Shown: piece by piece, positions 1 through 8,068 of the stretch | Layout: every line of letters starts with the position of its first letter | How positions within the stretch are numbered: position 1 is the first letter of the stretch | DNA from: Planctomycetaceae bacterium | Lineage (GTDB): Bacteria > Planctomycetota > Planctomycetia > Planctomycetales > Planctomycetaceae | Direction of reading: 5' to 3' | NCBI GenBank assembly: GCA_002726205.1 | Contig: PBSL01000055.1 | Location: forward strand, 1 to 34,885 | Length of the DNA stretch: 34,885 bases | Notes under the pieces: model-generated | Seen by the model: only the letters and a program-made list of their open reading frames with translations | What the model was told of the DNA's origin: nothing | Database searches by the model: none | Program-made: the position numbers and the translations under genes

Positions 1-309
1 ATGATGTTTGTCGCAGGCACCACGTTGCCCCCACACGCCGGGACAGCGATTGGCCTGAAACTGAGGCTCAACAACACCGGCACCGGCAACACCAACATCG
101 GTGCCTCGCAGATGAACTATAACCTGACGGCCACCCAGCAGGGGGCTCCACGGCCGTCGTCGAACCACGGCGACATGGTGAATTTCGCCTTCTGTGGCGG
201 CAACGTACGGTCGATCAACAAGGAAATCCACTGGGCGGTCTATGCCCAGATGGTCACCCCCGACGGCCAGCGGTTCGGCCAGAAGACTATCCGTAACGAC
301 CAGTTGTAG
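1..309 (+). CDS. DUF1559 family protein, C-terminal part (5' end outside window)
   Basis: The reading frame is open from base 1 to a TAG at 307-309 and almost certainly continues upstream, so only about 102 C-terminal residues are visible. The end of the protein carries the pattern typical of DUF1559 C-termini: a Ser-Ser-Asn-His-Gly stretch, then a Phe-Cys-Gly-Gly-Asn-Val-Arg segment, then 'VYAQMVTPDGQ' just before the stop. DUF1559 proteins are greatly expanded in planctomycetes and are prepilin-like: a type IV pilin-style N-terminal methylation helix is followed by a beta-rich domain (family knowledge; the N-terminus is not in this window). Their role is not established, though surface or pseudopilus assembly is usually suggested. 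The ATG ATG at bases 1-6 is not taken as the start, because a complete DUF1559 protein is roughly 300 residues. A strong terminator follows 40 bp after the stop. Confidence 0.8.
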   Translation: MMFVAGTTLPPHAGTAIGLKLRLNNTGTGNTNIGASQMNYNLTATQQGAPRPSSNHGDMVNFAFCGGNVRSINKEIHWAVYAQMVTPDGQRFGQKTIRNDQL

Positions 310-349
310 GCAACGCCTGCTGCGAAGCAGACTCCTGGTCGGAGACACA

Positions 350-384
350 AAAGAGCCCGGCATCCTCTGGATGCCGGGCTCTTT
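350..384. terminator. Strong bidirectional Rho-independent terminator
   Basis: A perfect 16-bp inverted repeat (arms 350-365 and 369-384, 3-base loop) has a GC-rich core flanked by A-rich and T-rich ends, followed by a pyrimidine-rich tract (CTTTCTTTCTT region). It lies between the convergent DUF1559 gene (+) and rpsT (-). The A-run on the left arm becomes a U-run on the opposite strand, so it should stop transcription from both sides. Confidence 0.85.
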
Positions 385-446
385 CTTTCTTGTTCCGGTT
401 GCAGCAGACGCCTGTCCTGTTGGCAGGACGACAGCGTCACAGCGCG

Positions 447-716
447 CTACTCAGCGGATCCGGCGTTGACGAGCCGGGCCAGCCGGCTCTTGGTCCGAGC
501 CGCCTTGTTCTTGTGGATCAGCTTCTTGGTGGCCGCCTGGTCGAGCCGCTTGGTGGCCGCCCGCAACAGTTTCCGGGCCTCCTCGGCCTCGCCTGCAGCG
601 ACGGCCAGGCGAACCTTCTTCACCACGGTCCTCAGCGACGAACGCTGCGACCGGTTGCGAGCCCGCCGACGCAGGTTCTGGCGGAGTGATTTCTTGGCAC
701 TGACAGAATTCGGCAT
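447..716 (-). CDS. rpsT: 30S ribosomal protein S20 (bS20)
   Basis: The 89-residue, very basic protein has the classic S20 layout. The N-terminus (MPNSVSAKKSLRQNLRRR) is Ala/Lys/Arg-rich. It is followed by helical segments with 'VVKKVRLAV', an AEEA-type turn ('EAEEARKLLRAATKRLDQAA'), the 'KLIHKNKAARTKSRLARLV' block and an Ala-rich tail. bS20 binds 16S rRNA early in 30S assembly. The start is the ATG at 716-714, which gives the usual S20 length; a GAGG lies 6-9 bases upstream on the coding strand. The same frame stays open upstream to 1235, but that extension is antisense to a DUF1501 gene and does not resemble any part of S20. The gene stands alone, divergent from DUF1501 copy 1 and convergent with the DUF1559 gene. 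A TACACT at 768-763 (minus) is a possible -10 element. Confidence 0.95.
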   Translation of the reverse strand: MPNSVSAKKSLRQNLRRRARNRSQRSSLRTVVKKVRLAVAAGEAEEARKLLRAATKRLDQAATKKLIHKNKAARTKSRLARLVNAGSAE

Positions 717-863
717 GAAACGCCTCGAACGCTCAAAATTCCCGGAATCAAGTGGGTCGTTCAGTGTAGGGGTTCGGCAGAAACGTTGCCAGTCATTGAT
801 GTGGTGCAGCGACCATTGCGTCGGGCAGAACTCCTGCAATTCCCCTCGCCGCCAGGATTGCGG

Positions 864-869
864 TATACT
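864..869 (+). promoter_or_regulatory. Candidate -10 element (TATACT) for DUF1501 copy 1
   Basis: TATACT matches five of six bases of the sigma-70 -10 consensus and lies 58 bases before the chosen ATG (928), in an otherwise GC-rich divergent spacer between rpsT and the DUF1501 gene. No convincing -35 was found at 16-18 bases. The same hexamer precedes the PQQ-like gene (14393). Confidence 0.35.
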
Positions 870-927
870 GGAGATTGCCCGGTCGACGAAAAGGTTGATG
901 GGTGATTTCTGGCAAGGGGTCTCGCTG

Positions 928-2310
928 ATGCTGACGATTTCGCACGGACACCGTCGTGGTTTCCTGAAGGTCGGTACAGCCGCTTTTGGTGGATTGACGC
1001 TGGCCAACCTGTTGCAGGCGCGGGCTGCCAAGGGCGGTTCGTTCCTTAACGACCGGGCCATCGTGGTGTTGAACCTGCAGGGCGGGCCGACACAGTTCGA
1101 GACCTTCGACCCGAACATGCAGGCCCCCCGGGAAATCCGCAGTATCACCGGCGAGATGGCCACGTCACTGCCGGGGGTGACCTTCGGTGGAACACTGCCG
1201 CGGTTGGCGGCCCTGGCCGATCGCATGGCGATCATCCGTTCCTACCGCCACGGCATCTCCAGCCACGGTCCCGCCGCGATGCACGTGATGGCCGGTGGCA
1301 ACCCGACCGGGGCCCAGATGGGATCGATCTACTCGCGGATCGCCGGGCTGACCGACCCCCAGAGCGGCATGCCCCGCAACATGCTGGTCACCGCACACGC
1401 CGTCGGAGACGAGTTCAAGGAGAAGAAGCTCTATACCAACGTCGGTCGGCTCTCTCAGACCGGCACACTGCCCGCGGTCTACCGCCCCTTCGATCCCAGT
1501 GCCGGCGGCGAGATCGTCGACAACATGAAGCTGCGGATCGCCCGCAGCCGGCTCGACGACCGTCGCGGCCTGCTGACCGGTCTCGATTCGCTCCGTCGCC
1601 AGTACACGCAAACCGGTCTGGCCGACGCGTCGGGCCGTTTCCAGCAGCAGGCTTTCGATGTCCTGCTCAAGGGTGTCGCCCGCGCCTTCGACATCTCGCA
1701 GGAAAAGCCCGAGACGCTGGCCCGCTACGACACGTCGATGATGGAAACCACCGACGCGGTCAAGAAACGCAATTCCTACGGCGCGATGTTCTCGCCCGTG
1801 GCACTGGGTCGCCAGATGCTCTTCGCCCGCCGCCTGATCCAGAGCGGCTGTGGTTTCGTCACCGTCGGCAACGGTGGCTGGGACATGCACGGCGGCGGCA
1901 AGGAATTCCGCGTCGACGACGGACTGGCCACGTTGCTGCCGGCCGTCGACAAGGCGGCCTCGGCGTTCATCGAGGACATTCACCAGCGGGGCCTCGAGGA
2001 AAAGGTGATGCTGGTGATCACCGGCGAGTTCGGCCGCACGCCGCGGGTCAACAAGAACGGCGGCCGCGACCACTGGGGCAACCTCTGCACGCTGGCCTTT
2101 GCCGGCGGGGGCCTGAAGACCGGCCAGGTCGTGGGTCGCTCGGACCGCACCGGCAGCCAACCGGCCTCCCAGCCGATCTCCAGTGGCCAGATCATGGCCA
2201 CCATCATGCACTCGCTGTTCGACATCGGTCGGTTGCGGATCCAGGCCGACCTGCCCAGGGACCTCGAGCAGATCATCGTCGCCCAGCAGCGGATCCCCGA
2301 GTTGTTCTAG
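928..2310 (+). CDS. DUF1501 domain-containing Tat-exported protein (copy 1)
   Basis: A 460-residue DUF1501 protein. The N-terminus has a twin-arginine motif (R9-R10-G-F-L-K) followed by a hydrophobic Gly/Ala/Leu segment, so export by the Tat pathway is expected. DUF1501 belongs to the alkaline phosphatase/sulfatase-like fold superfamily (family knowledge). Its hallmark metal-ligand-like motifs are visible: 'QGGPTQFETFDP' near residue 51, 'WDMH' at 318-321, 'GEFGRTP' at 366-372 and 'RDHWG' at 380-384. The enzymatic activity is unknown. The ATG at 928 is preferred because it places the RR motif at the normal distance from the N-terminus and has a purine-rich GGCAAGGGG upstream. ATG 898 (10 residues longer, AAGG upstream) is the alternative. 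The open frame extends back to 466, but that part is antisense to rpsT. It is monocistronic, and its 3' end is 27 bp from the convergent SGNH-Dabb gene. Confidence 0.9.
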   Translation: MLTISHGHRRGFLKVGTAAFGGLTLANLLQARAAKGGSFLNDRAIVVLNLQGGPTQFETFDPNMQAPREIRSITGEMATSLPGVTFGGTLPRLAALADRMAIIRSYRHGISSHGPAAMHVMAGGNPTGAQMGSIYSRIAGLTDPQSGMPRNMLVTAHAVGDEFKEKKLYTNVGRLSQTGTLPAVYRPFDPSAGGEIVDNMKLRIARSRLDDRRGLLTGLDSLRRQYTQTGLADASGRFQQQAFDVLLKGVARAFDISQEKPETLARYDTSMMETTDAVKKRNSYGAMFSPVALGRQMLFARRLIQSGCGFVTVGNGGWDMHGGGKEFRVDDGLATLLPAVDKAASAFIEDIHQRGLEEKVMLVITGEFGRTPRVNKNGGRDHWGNLCTLAFAGGGLKTGQVVGRSDRTGSQPASQPISSGQIMATIMHSLFDIGRLRIQADLPRDLEQIIVAQQRIPELF

Positions 2311-2337
2311 GACCGCAGCACGCGGCCGGACAACCCT

Positions 2338-3384
2338 TTACTGCCCGGTCCAGTAATCGAACACCAGCACGTCGTCCAGGCGGGGACCGACCAGCTTGAC
2401 GAATTCCTGGTGGGCCGGGTGAGGCAGGTAAGTGTCGCGGCCCTTCTCGTCACGGAAGGTCACCACGAAACCGTGCGTGAGCCCCTTGTGCTTGTTCTCG
2501 ACACTGACGTCAATCCCGTGCTCGAACCCCACGATCACCTCGATCTTCTGAGGCAGTGCCGCGAACGCCCGCACCACCTCCTGCACCTGTTTCTCGCTGA
2601 CCTCGGGCTTGAACTTGAAAAGCACCACGTGTCGCAGTCGCCGCGATCCGGTACCGGAAACACCCAGCGCGTCGAGCATCCGCGCGGCGACAAAACGGTT
2701 GCCGGCAGCATTCAGGTGCACGCCGTCGGTCGTCAGCACCTTCGATCCGGCCGCCAGCGGGTTGTGGCGTCGCAGGTAGTCGAGAAACTCGCGGTTGAGA
2801 TCCAGTAGCTGCACACCGGTCCGGGCAGCCACCCCCCGGGAGATGGCCGCGTACTCGGCGAGCATCTTGTCGAGACGATTGGAACCGTCGGGCTTCTCGC
2901 CGATCACGCTGGGCGTACAGAGGATGACCCGGGCACCGGCCTTTTCGATCCGGGTGATCAAGCGGCCAAGTCCCGCCTCGAAATCGGGCTTCGACGTGCC
3001 CTTCTTCTGCAACGAGTGCCACACGTCGTTGATGCCGATATAGATCACGACCACCTGCGGCTTGTGGGCCAGCACGTCGCGATCAAGCCGTTTCTCGAGA
3101 TCGGGCACCTTGTGCCCACTGATCCCGGCACCGATCACCTTCAGCTCCAGCTTCGCGTGACGTGTCTCGAGAAACTCGCGAACGACCCGGATGTAACCAC
3201 CGGGCTGTTCTCCGGCCTGGGTGATCGAATCACCCAGGAAAACGATCCGGTCACCTTTTTTCAGCTTCGCATCGGCCGCCACGGCCGGGTTGACCACCAG
3301 GGCCACGCTGGCCAGCAACACGGCAAGCGAAGCAAACGGCGGAAACGCATCACGCACGAGTGTGGAGAGAGTCGGCGACATCAT
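2338..3384 (-). CDS. Secreted SGNH/GDSL esterase fused to C-terminal Dabb domain
   Basis: A 348-residue protein of two domains. After a hydrophobic signal segment (about residues 12-36, ending in an AxA-like site), residues 45-240 form an SGNH hydrolase. Its blocks are 'FLGDSIT' (nucleophile S53), 'GAGISG' near 85-90, 'GIND' at 117-120 (oxyanion Asn119) and 'DGVH' at 220-223 (catalytic Asp/His). Members of this family deacetylate sugars or cleave other small esters. Residues 248-348 match the stress-responsive A/B barrel (Dabb, ferredoxin-like dimeric barrel): 'RHVVLFKFKPEVSE' opens it and 'HPAHQEFVKLV' follows near the end. The start is the first of two adjacent ATG codons (3384/3381), and both give the same signal peptide. 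The frame is open to 3780 but overlaps the upstream gene without similarity. It lies 64 bp downstream of the tandem hydrolase gene and is probably co-transcribed. Confidence 0.88.
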   Translation of the reverse strand: MMSPTLSTLVRDAFPPFASLAVLLASVALVVNPAVAADAKLKKGDRIVFLGDSITQAGEQPGGYIRVVREFLETRHAKLELKVIGAGISGHKVPDLEKRLDRDVLAHKPQVVVIYIGINDVWHSLQKKGTSKPDFEAGLGRLITRIEKAGARVILCTPSVIGEKPDGSNRLDKMLAEYAAISRGVAARTGVQLLDLNREFLDYLRRHNPLAAGSKVLTTDGVHLNAAGNRFVAARMLDALGVSGTGSRRLRHVVLFKFKPEVSEKQVQEVVRAFAALPQKIEVIVGFEHGIDVSVENKHKGLTHGFVVTFRDEKGRDTYLPHPAHQEFVKLVGPRLDDVLVFDYWTGQ

Positions 3385-3448
3385 GAGACCTGTTCTGGAA
3401 AAGAGGAAGATGCAGCAGGAAAATCCCGAGGGCCAGACACTCCAGCGT

Positions 3449-5650
3449 CTACTGTCCCAGCAGCCAGGGGACCGCGGCCCCGATGGCTTTCTGTTCCGAG
3501 CCTGCCGTCGAAACAACGTACTTGGGCCGTTTCGTTGCCGTGTAAGCGGCCTGGACGCGCTCGGGCACCGAACCCTTTTCCCCCGCCAGCCACAACGGCA
3601 GCGGTGCGGCCAGCGAGAGCAGGCCGGGAAGATCCCCGTACTTGACGGCACCGGGCAGGAACATCGGATCGCGGTAACTCTTGACGTTGACGAAGCGAAA
3701 TCCGCCGGTGGCGACGACGGCCTTGTCGACCAGGTCCTGGGCCACGACGCGGGCGGCAGCCACCAGGGGTCCGGCACCACCGGTCCCGACCAGTGCCACC
3801 GCGCCGGCCCGATCCTCCTCGTGCCCCTTGACGAAGGTCAACAGCGTCAGGATGTCGTGAACGCGACTGGCGAAGACACTGTGGTTGTAACCGAACGTGT
3901 AAGCGGCAAACTCGCGGTTGTTGCCGACTTTCGGCGTGACCGTCAACGGCTGGCCTTTTTCCAGGAACTCACCCTGGTACAGCAGGTCACCGCCGAGCAC
4001 GGCGGCACCACCGTCAAGCAGACGACGGATCGCCGGTCGCGGTGTCCCGTCACCGGCGTACAGGCCATCCTTGCCGCGACCATCAACCCAGACAACGGCC
4101 AGGCCGTTGAAACGGGTCTTCTTGGGAAAGAACGAGACGACCGGCAGTTCCTCGTTGCGGGTCGTCACCCGCAGGATGTCGGTGAATTCCAGGTAATCAC
4201 CGCGATCGTGTTCGGCCACCTTCGTCCGCTGGATCTCGTTGGACCGGGGCAGCCCCCGTCCAATGATCGTCTGCACGGCTCCGCCAACGATACCCTGGTA
4301 GATCGTCATGTCCTCGCGTCGCACCGGCACCAGCGAGGCAACCTGGGCTTGTGACTGCCGCGCAAGGAAGCGGGTCACGGATTTCTCGTGCTTTTCACCT
4401 CCCGGCGGCGAGGGGTGCTGCTTGTCCCAGACCGTGTACTCCTGCTTGGTCAGTGGCTCGTAGTCGGTCTCGATGACCGGCTCCTTCAACCCCAGCCCGA
4501 GATGTCGATTGAAGAGGTTGTACATGATGCCACGGCTCACGTAGTTGTAGTTGTGAGGAAACTGGACCAGCGAGCGGCAGAGAACGTGGTCTCGCTTGCC
4601 GTAGAGCCCGTAGAGCTGGCGAAGTTGCGGGTACCCCTTGGTCATCATCTCCTTGGTCCAGTCATTCGCCGCGGTCATGCCCTGGGGTTTCGGGGCAAAC
4701 AGCGCGGCCAGTTCAACGTTGCCGGTCCCGATTCTCAGCAGGCAACAGTTCTCGCAGGTGCAACCACCCTGCATCGATGTCGAGACCATGCCGTTGGGAA
4801 AGGCGACAACCGGCCGCGGGTCTATGGCACACAGCAGGATCGTCTGCGTGCCCCCACCGCTGCCGCCGGTGACACCGATCCGCTTCGGATCGACATCGGG
4901 CAACCCGGCCAGGAAGTCCAGGCAACGGATCGAGCTCCACGTCTGCAGGCCCATGATGCTCTGCAGCCGCAGCTCCGCCTGGGTACTGATGAACCCCCAG
5001 CCCTCGGGGCTGTTCATGTGGGGCCGCTGTTTCTGCAGGCGATGAGCGACCTGCATCCCGAGTTGCTGGCTGTCGGCATAGCCTTCCATATCGAAGATGA
5101 AGGTGACACACCCCATCCGTGCCAACTGGGCACAGCGGGCCAGCTTCGGGAACCGTCCGGATTTCCTGAACTTCTCGCCACCGCTTTTGATCAGGGCATC
5201 CATCTTCCCTTCGCCGTAATCCTGCAATCGGCCACCGTGGCCGTGAGGGCAGAGGACAGCCGGATGGCGACCCTTGCCGGCGGATTTCGCCGGCCGGTAC
5301 AGCAACCCGGTGATGAAGTGGCCCGGCAGGCTCTCGAAGTACACCTTCTCGACGCTGAATCCCGGTCGGTTGACCTTGCCGAAGATGACCGGCCTGAGCG
5401 GCGTCCGCTGGGGCATCGGCCAGAGACCGGTGGAAACCAGGATCCGTCGCCTCAGTTCCCGCGCCCGGGCTTCCCAGGCCTTTTTCGTTGCCGGGACCGT
5501 GAAGGGGAAATAGGCATTGAGGTCTTTTTGCGGGCCCAGTCGCGCGTCGTTGGGTCGTTTGCCTTCGGGCAACACCCGGGGACTGTTGGCCGGGCAGGTT
5601 GAAACCAGCAGCAGGGTGACGGCGACGGACAGGATAAGTCGGGTGCGCAT
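3449..5650 (-). CDS. Secreted tandem alpha/beta hydrolase (acetyl xylan esterase-like)
   Basis: A 733-residue protein with a signal peptide (residues 1-22, hydrophobic 'LILSVAVTLLLVSTC'). The first half is an alpha/beta hydrolase resembling the acetyl xylan esterase/dienelactone hydrolase group. It has an oxyanion strand 'VLCPHGHGG' (132-140), a nucleophile elbow 'GGSGG' with S264, a Cys cluster 'GGCTCENCC' (295-303) and a likely catalytic His366 ('FPHNYNY'). The second half (about 440-733) looks like a second alpha/beta hydrolase unit in which the elbow position reads 'GTGGAG', with no serine, so it may be non-catalytic. The exact substrate is unknown; esterase activity on acetylated glycans is inferred. 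The start is the ATG at 5650, with GGAG 9-12 bases upstream; the frame is open to 5710, but those residues precede the signal peptide. It is the middle gene of a probable three-gene unit (102 bp after the upstream gene, 64 bp before the SGNH gene). Confidence 0.82.
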   Translation of the reverse strand: MRTRLILSVAVTLLLVSTCPANSPRVLPEGKRPNDARLGPQKDLNAYFPFTVPATKKAWEARARELRRRILVSTGLWPMPQRTPLRPVIFGKVNRPGFSVEKVYFESLPGHFITGLLYRPAKSAGKGRHPAVLCPHGHGGRLQDYGEGKMDALIKSGGEKFRKSGRFPKLARCAQLARMGCVTFIFDMEGYADSQQLGMQVAHRLQKQRPHMNSPEGWGFISTQAELRLQSIMGLQTWSSIRCLDFLAGLPDVDPKRIGVTGGSGGGTQTILLCAIDPRPVVAFPNGMVSTSMQGGCTCENCCLLRIGTGNVELAALFAPKPQGMTAANDWTKEMMTKGYPQLRQLYGLYGKRDHVLCRSLVQFPHNYNYVSRGIMYNLFNRHLGLGLKEPVIETDYEPLTKQEYTVWDKQHPSPPGGEKHEKSVTRFLARQSQAQVASLVPVRREDMTIYQGIVGGAVQTIIGRGLPRSNEIQRTKVAEHDRGDYLEFTDILRVTTRNEELPVVSFFPKKTRFNGLAVVWVDGRGKDGLYAGDGTPRPAIRRLLDGGAAVLGGDLLYQGEFLEKGQPLTVTPKVGNNREFAAYTFGYNHSVFASRVHDILTLLTFVKGHEEDRAGAVALVGTGGAGPLVAAARVVAQDLVDKAVVATGGFRFVNVKSYRDPMFLPGAVKYGDLPGLLSLAAPLPLWLAGEKGSVPERVQAAYTATKRPKYVVSTAGSEQKAIGAAVPWLLGQ

Positions 5651-5752
5651 CGGGGTGTCTCCGGAAGGGGCAGCCTCCGTCAGGGTACCCGGCGGCTGGC
5701 AATCTCGCAAAGCGGTGGGGCGGGGCGGGGATTCGATCCCGATTCGTCGTCC

Positions 5753-7774
5753 CTATCGACGAACCCGCCACTTCTCGTCGAAGAAGCCGGCAGCGGTGAT
5801 CTTGCCCGGCCACTGCGTTCCCGGCGGCGTGGTCAGGTCCACGATGGCCCAGTCGGGCAGCATCGGCACCTGCCGGGCGTTGTTCAGGTAGGCGTACTCG
5901 CGGTAGGTGAAACTGCTGTTGAGCACCACGTAGCGACTGTTGTTGAGCGGGTTCGGGTAGATCATCACCGGCATGTGATGACTGGCGTCAAAACCCTTCT
6001 CGGTAACGTGAAGTTGCCCCTCGCCCCACGTCAGCGGCAGGCGGTCAACGACTCTTGCCAGCAGCTTGTTGCTCTGCGGGTCGCCCCACAACACCAGGTT
6101 GGCCCCCTTGATGTCCTCGTCGGTCACCTCGGTGTCCTTCTTCACCCGGGCATGCCCGCGGAACTGCTTTCGCCAGTGGACAATCGCACGTTTGAGTTCC
6201 GACTGGACCCACTCGCCGGTCTTCTCGTTCAACGGTTTTCCGGTCGGACGAACAAAGAGGAACGAGTCCATGAAGGCATCGTCGATGGGGCCCTGCAGGT
6301 CGTGTCGCTTTCTCAGGCCAGCACCGTGACCGCCTGCACGTCCTCCGACCCGCCAGCCGTCTTTCCGTTTCGTCAGCCGACAGAACCAGGAGCGGTCCGA
6401 GCGTGGCCGCGGTGCGGCCAGTTCCTGTCCATCCACGACGACGGTCACCTGCCGGAGAATGTCAAACGGCGAGTGCCCCGAGGAAAACGAGAACTTCATG
6501 CCGGTGATGTTCTTCGTCGAGAGTTCCAGCCGCGACCGGCCGACCACGTCGGCGGTCACCCGCGCCCGTGACCAGTGCTCACCCAGGCCCTCGATTGTCA
6601 GCCAGTGCATGCGATTGTATTTCAACGTCCAGGTCGCCAGTTCCACGTGCAGCGGGTACGACTCGCGACCACGCCGTCCCAGGTTCTGCAGCCGTCGATC
6701 GATCTCGATCTTCGAATCCGGATGGATCCGGTGCTTGGTCTCCGGACCGATCACGTGAACCATGTCGATGCCCTCGGCCTCGAGCGCCGCTTCCATGATA
6801 TCGGCCGCCTGCTTCTGGATGTCCAGTTCGCCGCTGTAGGCCACCGTCGGGCAGTGGTAGAGGTTGATCGCCCAGTCGGTGCAGTCGTACCAGTGCCAGA
6901 GTTTCTTCTCGTACCAGGTCGGGTTGAGCGTTTCCTTCTGGAAGAACTTCAGGAACTCCGGCGTTTCGGAGAACCCGGCACCCGGGTTCGCGGCGAACCA
7001 GCGGTCGGCGTAATGGACGGCGAATTGCCAGCAGGCGGCACCACCCATCGAGAAACCCCGGACCGAGGTCCGGCGAGAATCGACCTGGTACTTCTGCTTC
7101 ACGTCCTCCCAGCTCTCCAGCACATCGACCTCGCCGGCAAACTTGAAAGCGTTGGAATAGCGTCCGTAGGGGTGCAGCACGATCGTCTGTCGCGGCGTGT
7201 ACGCACCGGCGTTGCGAGCCCGCTGGTGGACGAAATTGACCTCGCTGAGGGTCTCGCCACGGCCATGGAACCAGATGTCCAGACGGTGACGACGGCCCGA
7301 GTTGAAGTTGTAGCTCTCGGGGATCACCAGCCCGTAGGGCTGCACGGTCCGGTCGATCCGGGAAACGTATCCCCGGACCACCAGCCCGCGTTGCCGTGTC
7401 CAGGGTGCCTTTCCCGCGGCCAGTTGCGTGGCCCTTGCCTGGCCGATCCCCAGCAGGTCATGGCCTTTCTTGATGTCACCTGGAGAAAAAAACTCGTTGT
7501 AGGCCAGGGCGTCGGCGACGGCCCGATGGTAGATCTCGATGTCGGGCAGCAGTTCCCGAACCGCGGGGGTTTTCGATGCGGCCAACTTGTCGAGTTGTCC
7601 GCGGAGTTGTTTCAGCCCGGCCTCCAGGGCTGCCCGATCCTCGTCTGGAACCTCGACACCCACGCGAGGCACCGGGCGAACCGATTTCGGGTCGTTGTCG
7701 CCGAGCCCGTCAGCCAGCACGGCGGTGGTGGTCAGCAACAGGATCAGGACGGGCAGTACGCGCTTGATCGTCAT
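5753..7774 (-). CDS. Secreted alpha/beta hydrolase, prolyl-oligopeptidase-like
   Basis: A 673-residue protein with a clear signal peptide (MTIKRVLPVLILLLTTTAVLA). An N-terminal helical region (about 40-125) is followed by an alpha/beta hydrolase core. Visible elements are the oxyanion region 'WFHGRGE' (168-174), the nucleophile elbow 'GFSMGG' (240-245, S242), an acidic candidate D318 in 'GELDIQ', and H348 in 'PETKH', giving a plausible Ser-Asp-His triad. The C-terminal 300 residues form a beta-rich extension with a conserved-looking 'GPIDDAFMDSFLFVRPTG' stretch. This architecture is known from planctomycete proteins annotated as prolyl oligopeptidase family or putative esterase, and no substrate is established. 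The start is the ATG at 7774, preceded by a GAGAGAA purine run. It is probably the first gene of the minus-strand hydrolase unit that continues to 2338. Confidence 0.82.
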   Translation of the reverse strand: MTIKRVLPVLILLLTTTAVLADGLGDNDPKSVRPVPRVGVEVPDEDRAALEAGLKQLRGQLDKLAASKTPAVRELLPDIEIYHRAVADALAYNEFFSPGDIKKGHDLLGIGQARATQLAAGKAPWTRQRGLVVRGYVSRIDRTVQPYGLVIPESYNFNSGRRHRLDIWFHGRGETLSEVNFVHQRARNAGAYTPRQTIVLHPYGRYSNAFKFAGEVDVLESWEDVKQKYQVDSRRTSVRGFSMGGAACWQFAVHYADRWFAANPGAGFSETPEFLKFFQKETLNPTWYEKKLWHWYDCTDWAINLYHCPTVAYSGELDIQKQAADIMEAALEAEGIDMVHVIGPETKHRIHPDSKIEIDRRLQNLGRRGRESYPLHVELATWTLKYNRMHWLTIEGLGEHWSRARVTADVVGRSRLELSTKNITGMKFSFSSGHSPFDILRQVTVVVDGQELAAPRPRSDRSWFCRLTKRKDGWRVGGRAGGHGAGLRKRHDLQGPIDDAFMDSFLFVRPTGKPLNEKTGEWVQSELKRAIVHWRKQFRGHARVKKDTEVTDEDIKGANLVLWGDPQSNKLLARVVDRLPLTWGEGQLHVTEKGFDASHHMPVMIYPNPLNNSRYVVLNSSFTYREYAYLNNARQVPMLPDWAIVDLTTPPGTQWPGKITAAGFFDEKWRVRR

Positions 7775-7827
7775 GGTGATTTCTCTCGATCGGAGGAAGC
7801 GTCACTCAGCGTAGCGAGCAGGCTGGG

Positions 7828-7989
7828 ATGCGGCAAATCCGTCTGGGTACCGCGAAGGACGCTGTCCTACGATCCGCGCCGCTGCTGGCCGCGTTCCTGG
7901 CAACCATCTGTGCCCCCACGCTCGGATGGTTCATCCTGCCCAGTGACAAGGCACCACCGGCTGAAACGACCGGTGCGGTCACCGGATGA
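7828..7989 (+). CDS. Candidate small single-pass membrane protein (53 aa)
   Basis: An ATG at 7828 opens a 53-codon frame ending in TGA at 7987-7989. The product begins MRQIRLGTAKDAVLR, continues with a hydrophobic stretch ('APLLAAFLATICAPTLGWFIL', one possible membrane span after a positively charged N-terminus), and ends in a short polar tail. About two thirds of its codons end in G or C, in keeping with the neighbouring genes. AGCAGG lies about 8 bases upstream as a possible ribosome binding site. No family is recognised. It sits between divergent genes and could be a leader or microprotein, or simply a chance ORF in GC-rich DNA. Its function is unknown. Confidence 0.4.
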   Translation: MRQIRLGTAKDAVLRSAPLLAAFLATICAPTLGWFILPSDKAPPAETTGAVTG

Positions 7990-8060
7990 CTTTCCGCAGG
8001 GCTGGAACCGGACAAACCCAACCGGTCAATCGATCCGTAACGACAGCGACCGGATTTGAC

Positions 8061-8068
8061 GATAGAAT
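8061..8068 (+). promoter_or_regulatory. Candidate promoter element GATAGAAT for DUF1501 copy 2
   Basis: GATAGAAT (hexamer TAGAAT at 8063-8068, four of six matches to TATAAT) lies 87 bases before the chosen start. An identical octamer lies just upstream of DUF1501 copy 3 (15771-15778). No clear -35 is seen. Confidence 0.35.

Noticed and set aside
717-1235. N-terminal extension of rpsT
   Set aside because: S20 is about 89 residues, and the extension is antisense to DUF1501 copy 1. The GAGG-preceded ATG at 716 is the natural start.
4388-5602. Long plus-strand open frame (404 codons) opposite the tandem hydrolase
   Set aside because: Antisense shadow of the hydrolase, which has a signal peptide and a catalytic elbow. 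The shadow product is low-complexity, rich in Arg, Gly and Pro, and resembles no family.
6575-8059. Plus-strand open frame (494 codons) opposite the alpha/beta hydrolase
   Set aside because: Mirror of a real gene on the minus strand in GC-rich DNA. No start signal or motif, and it runs through the divergent spacer.
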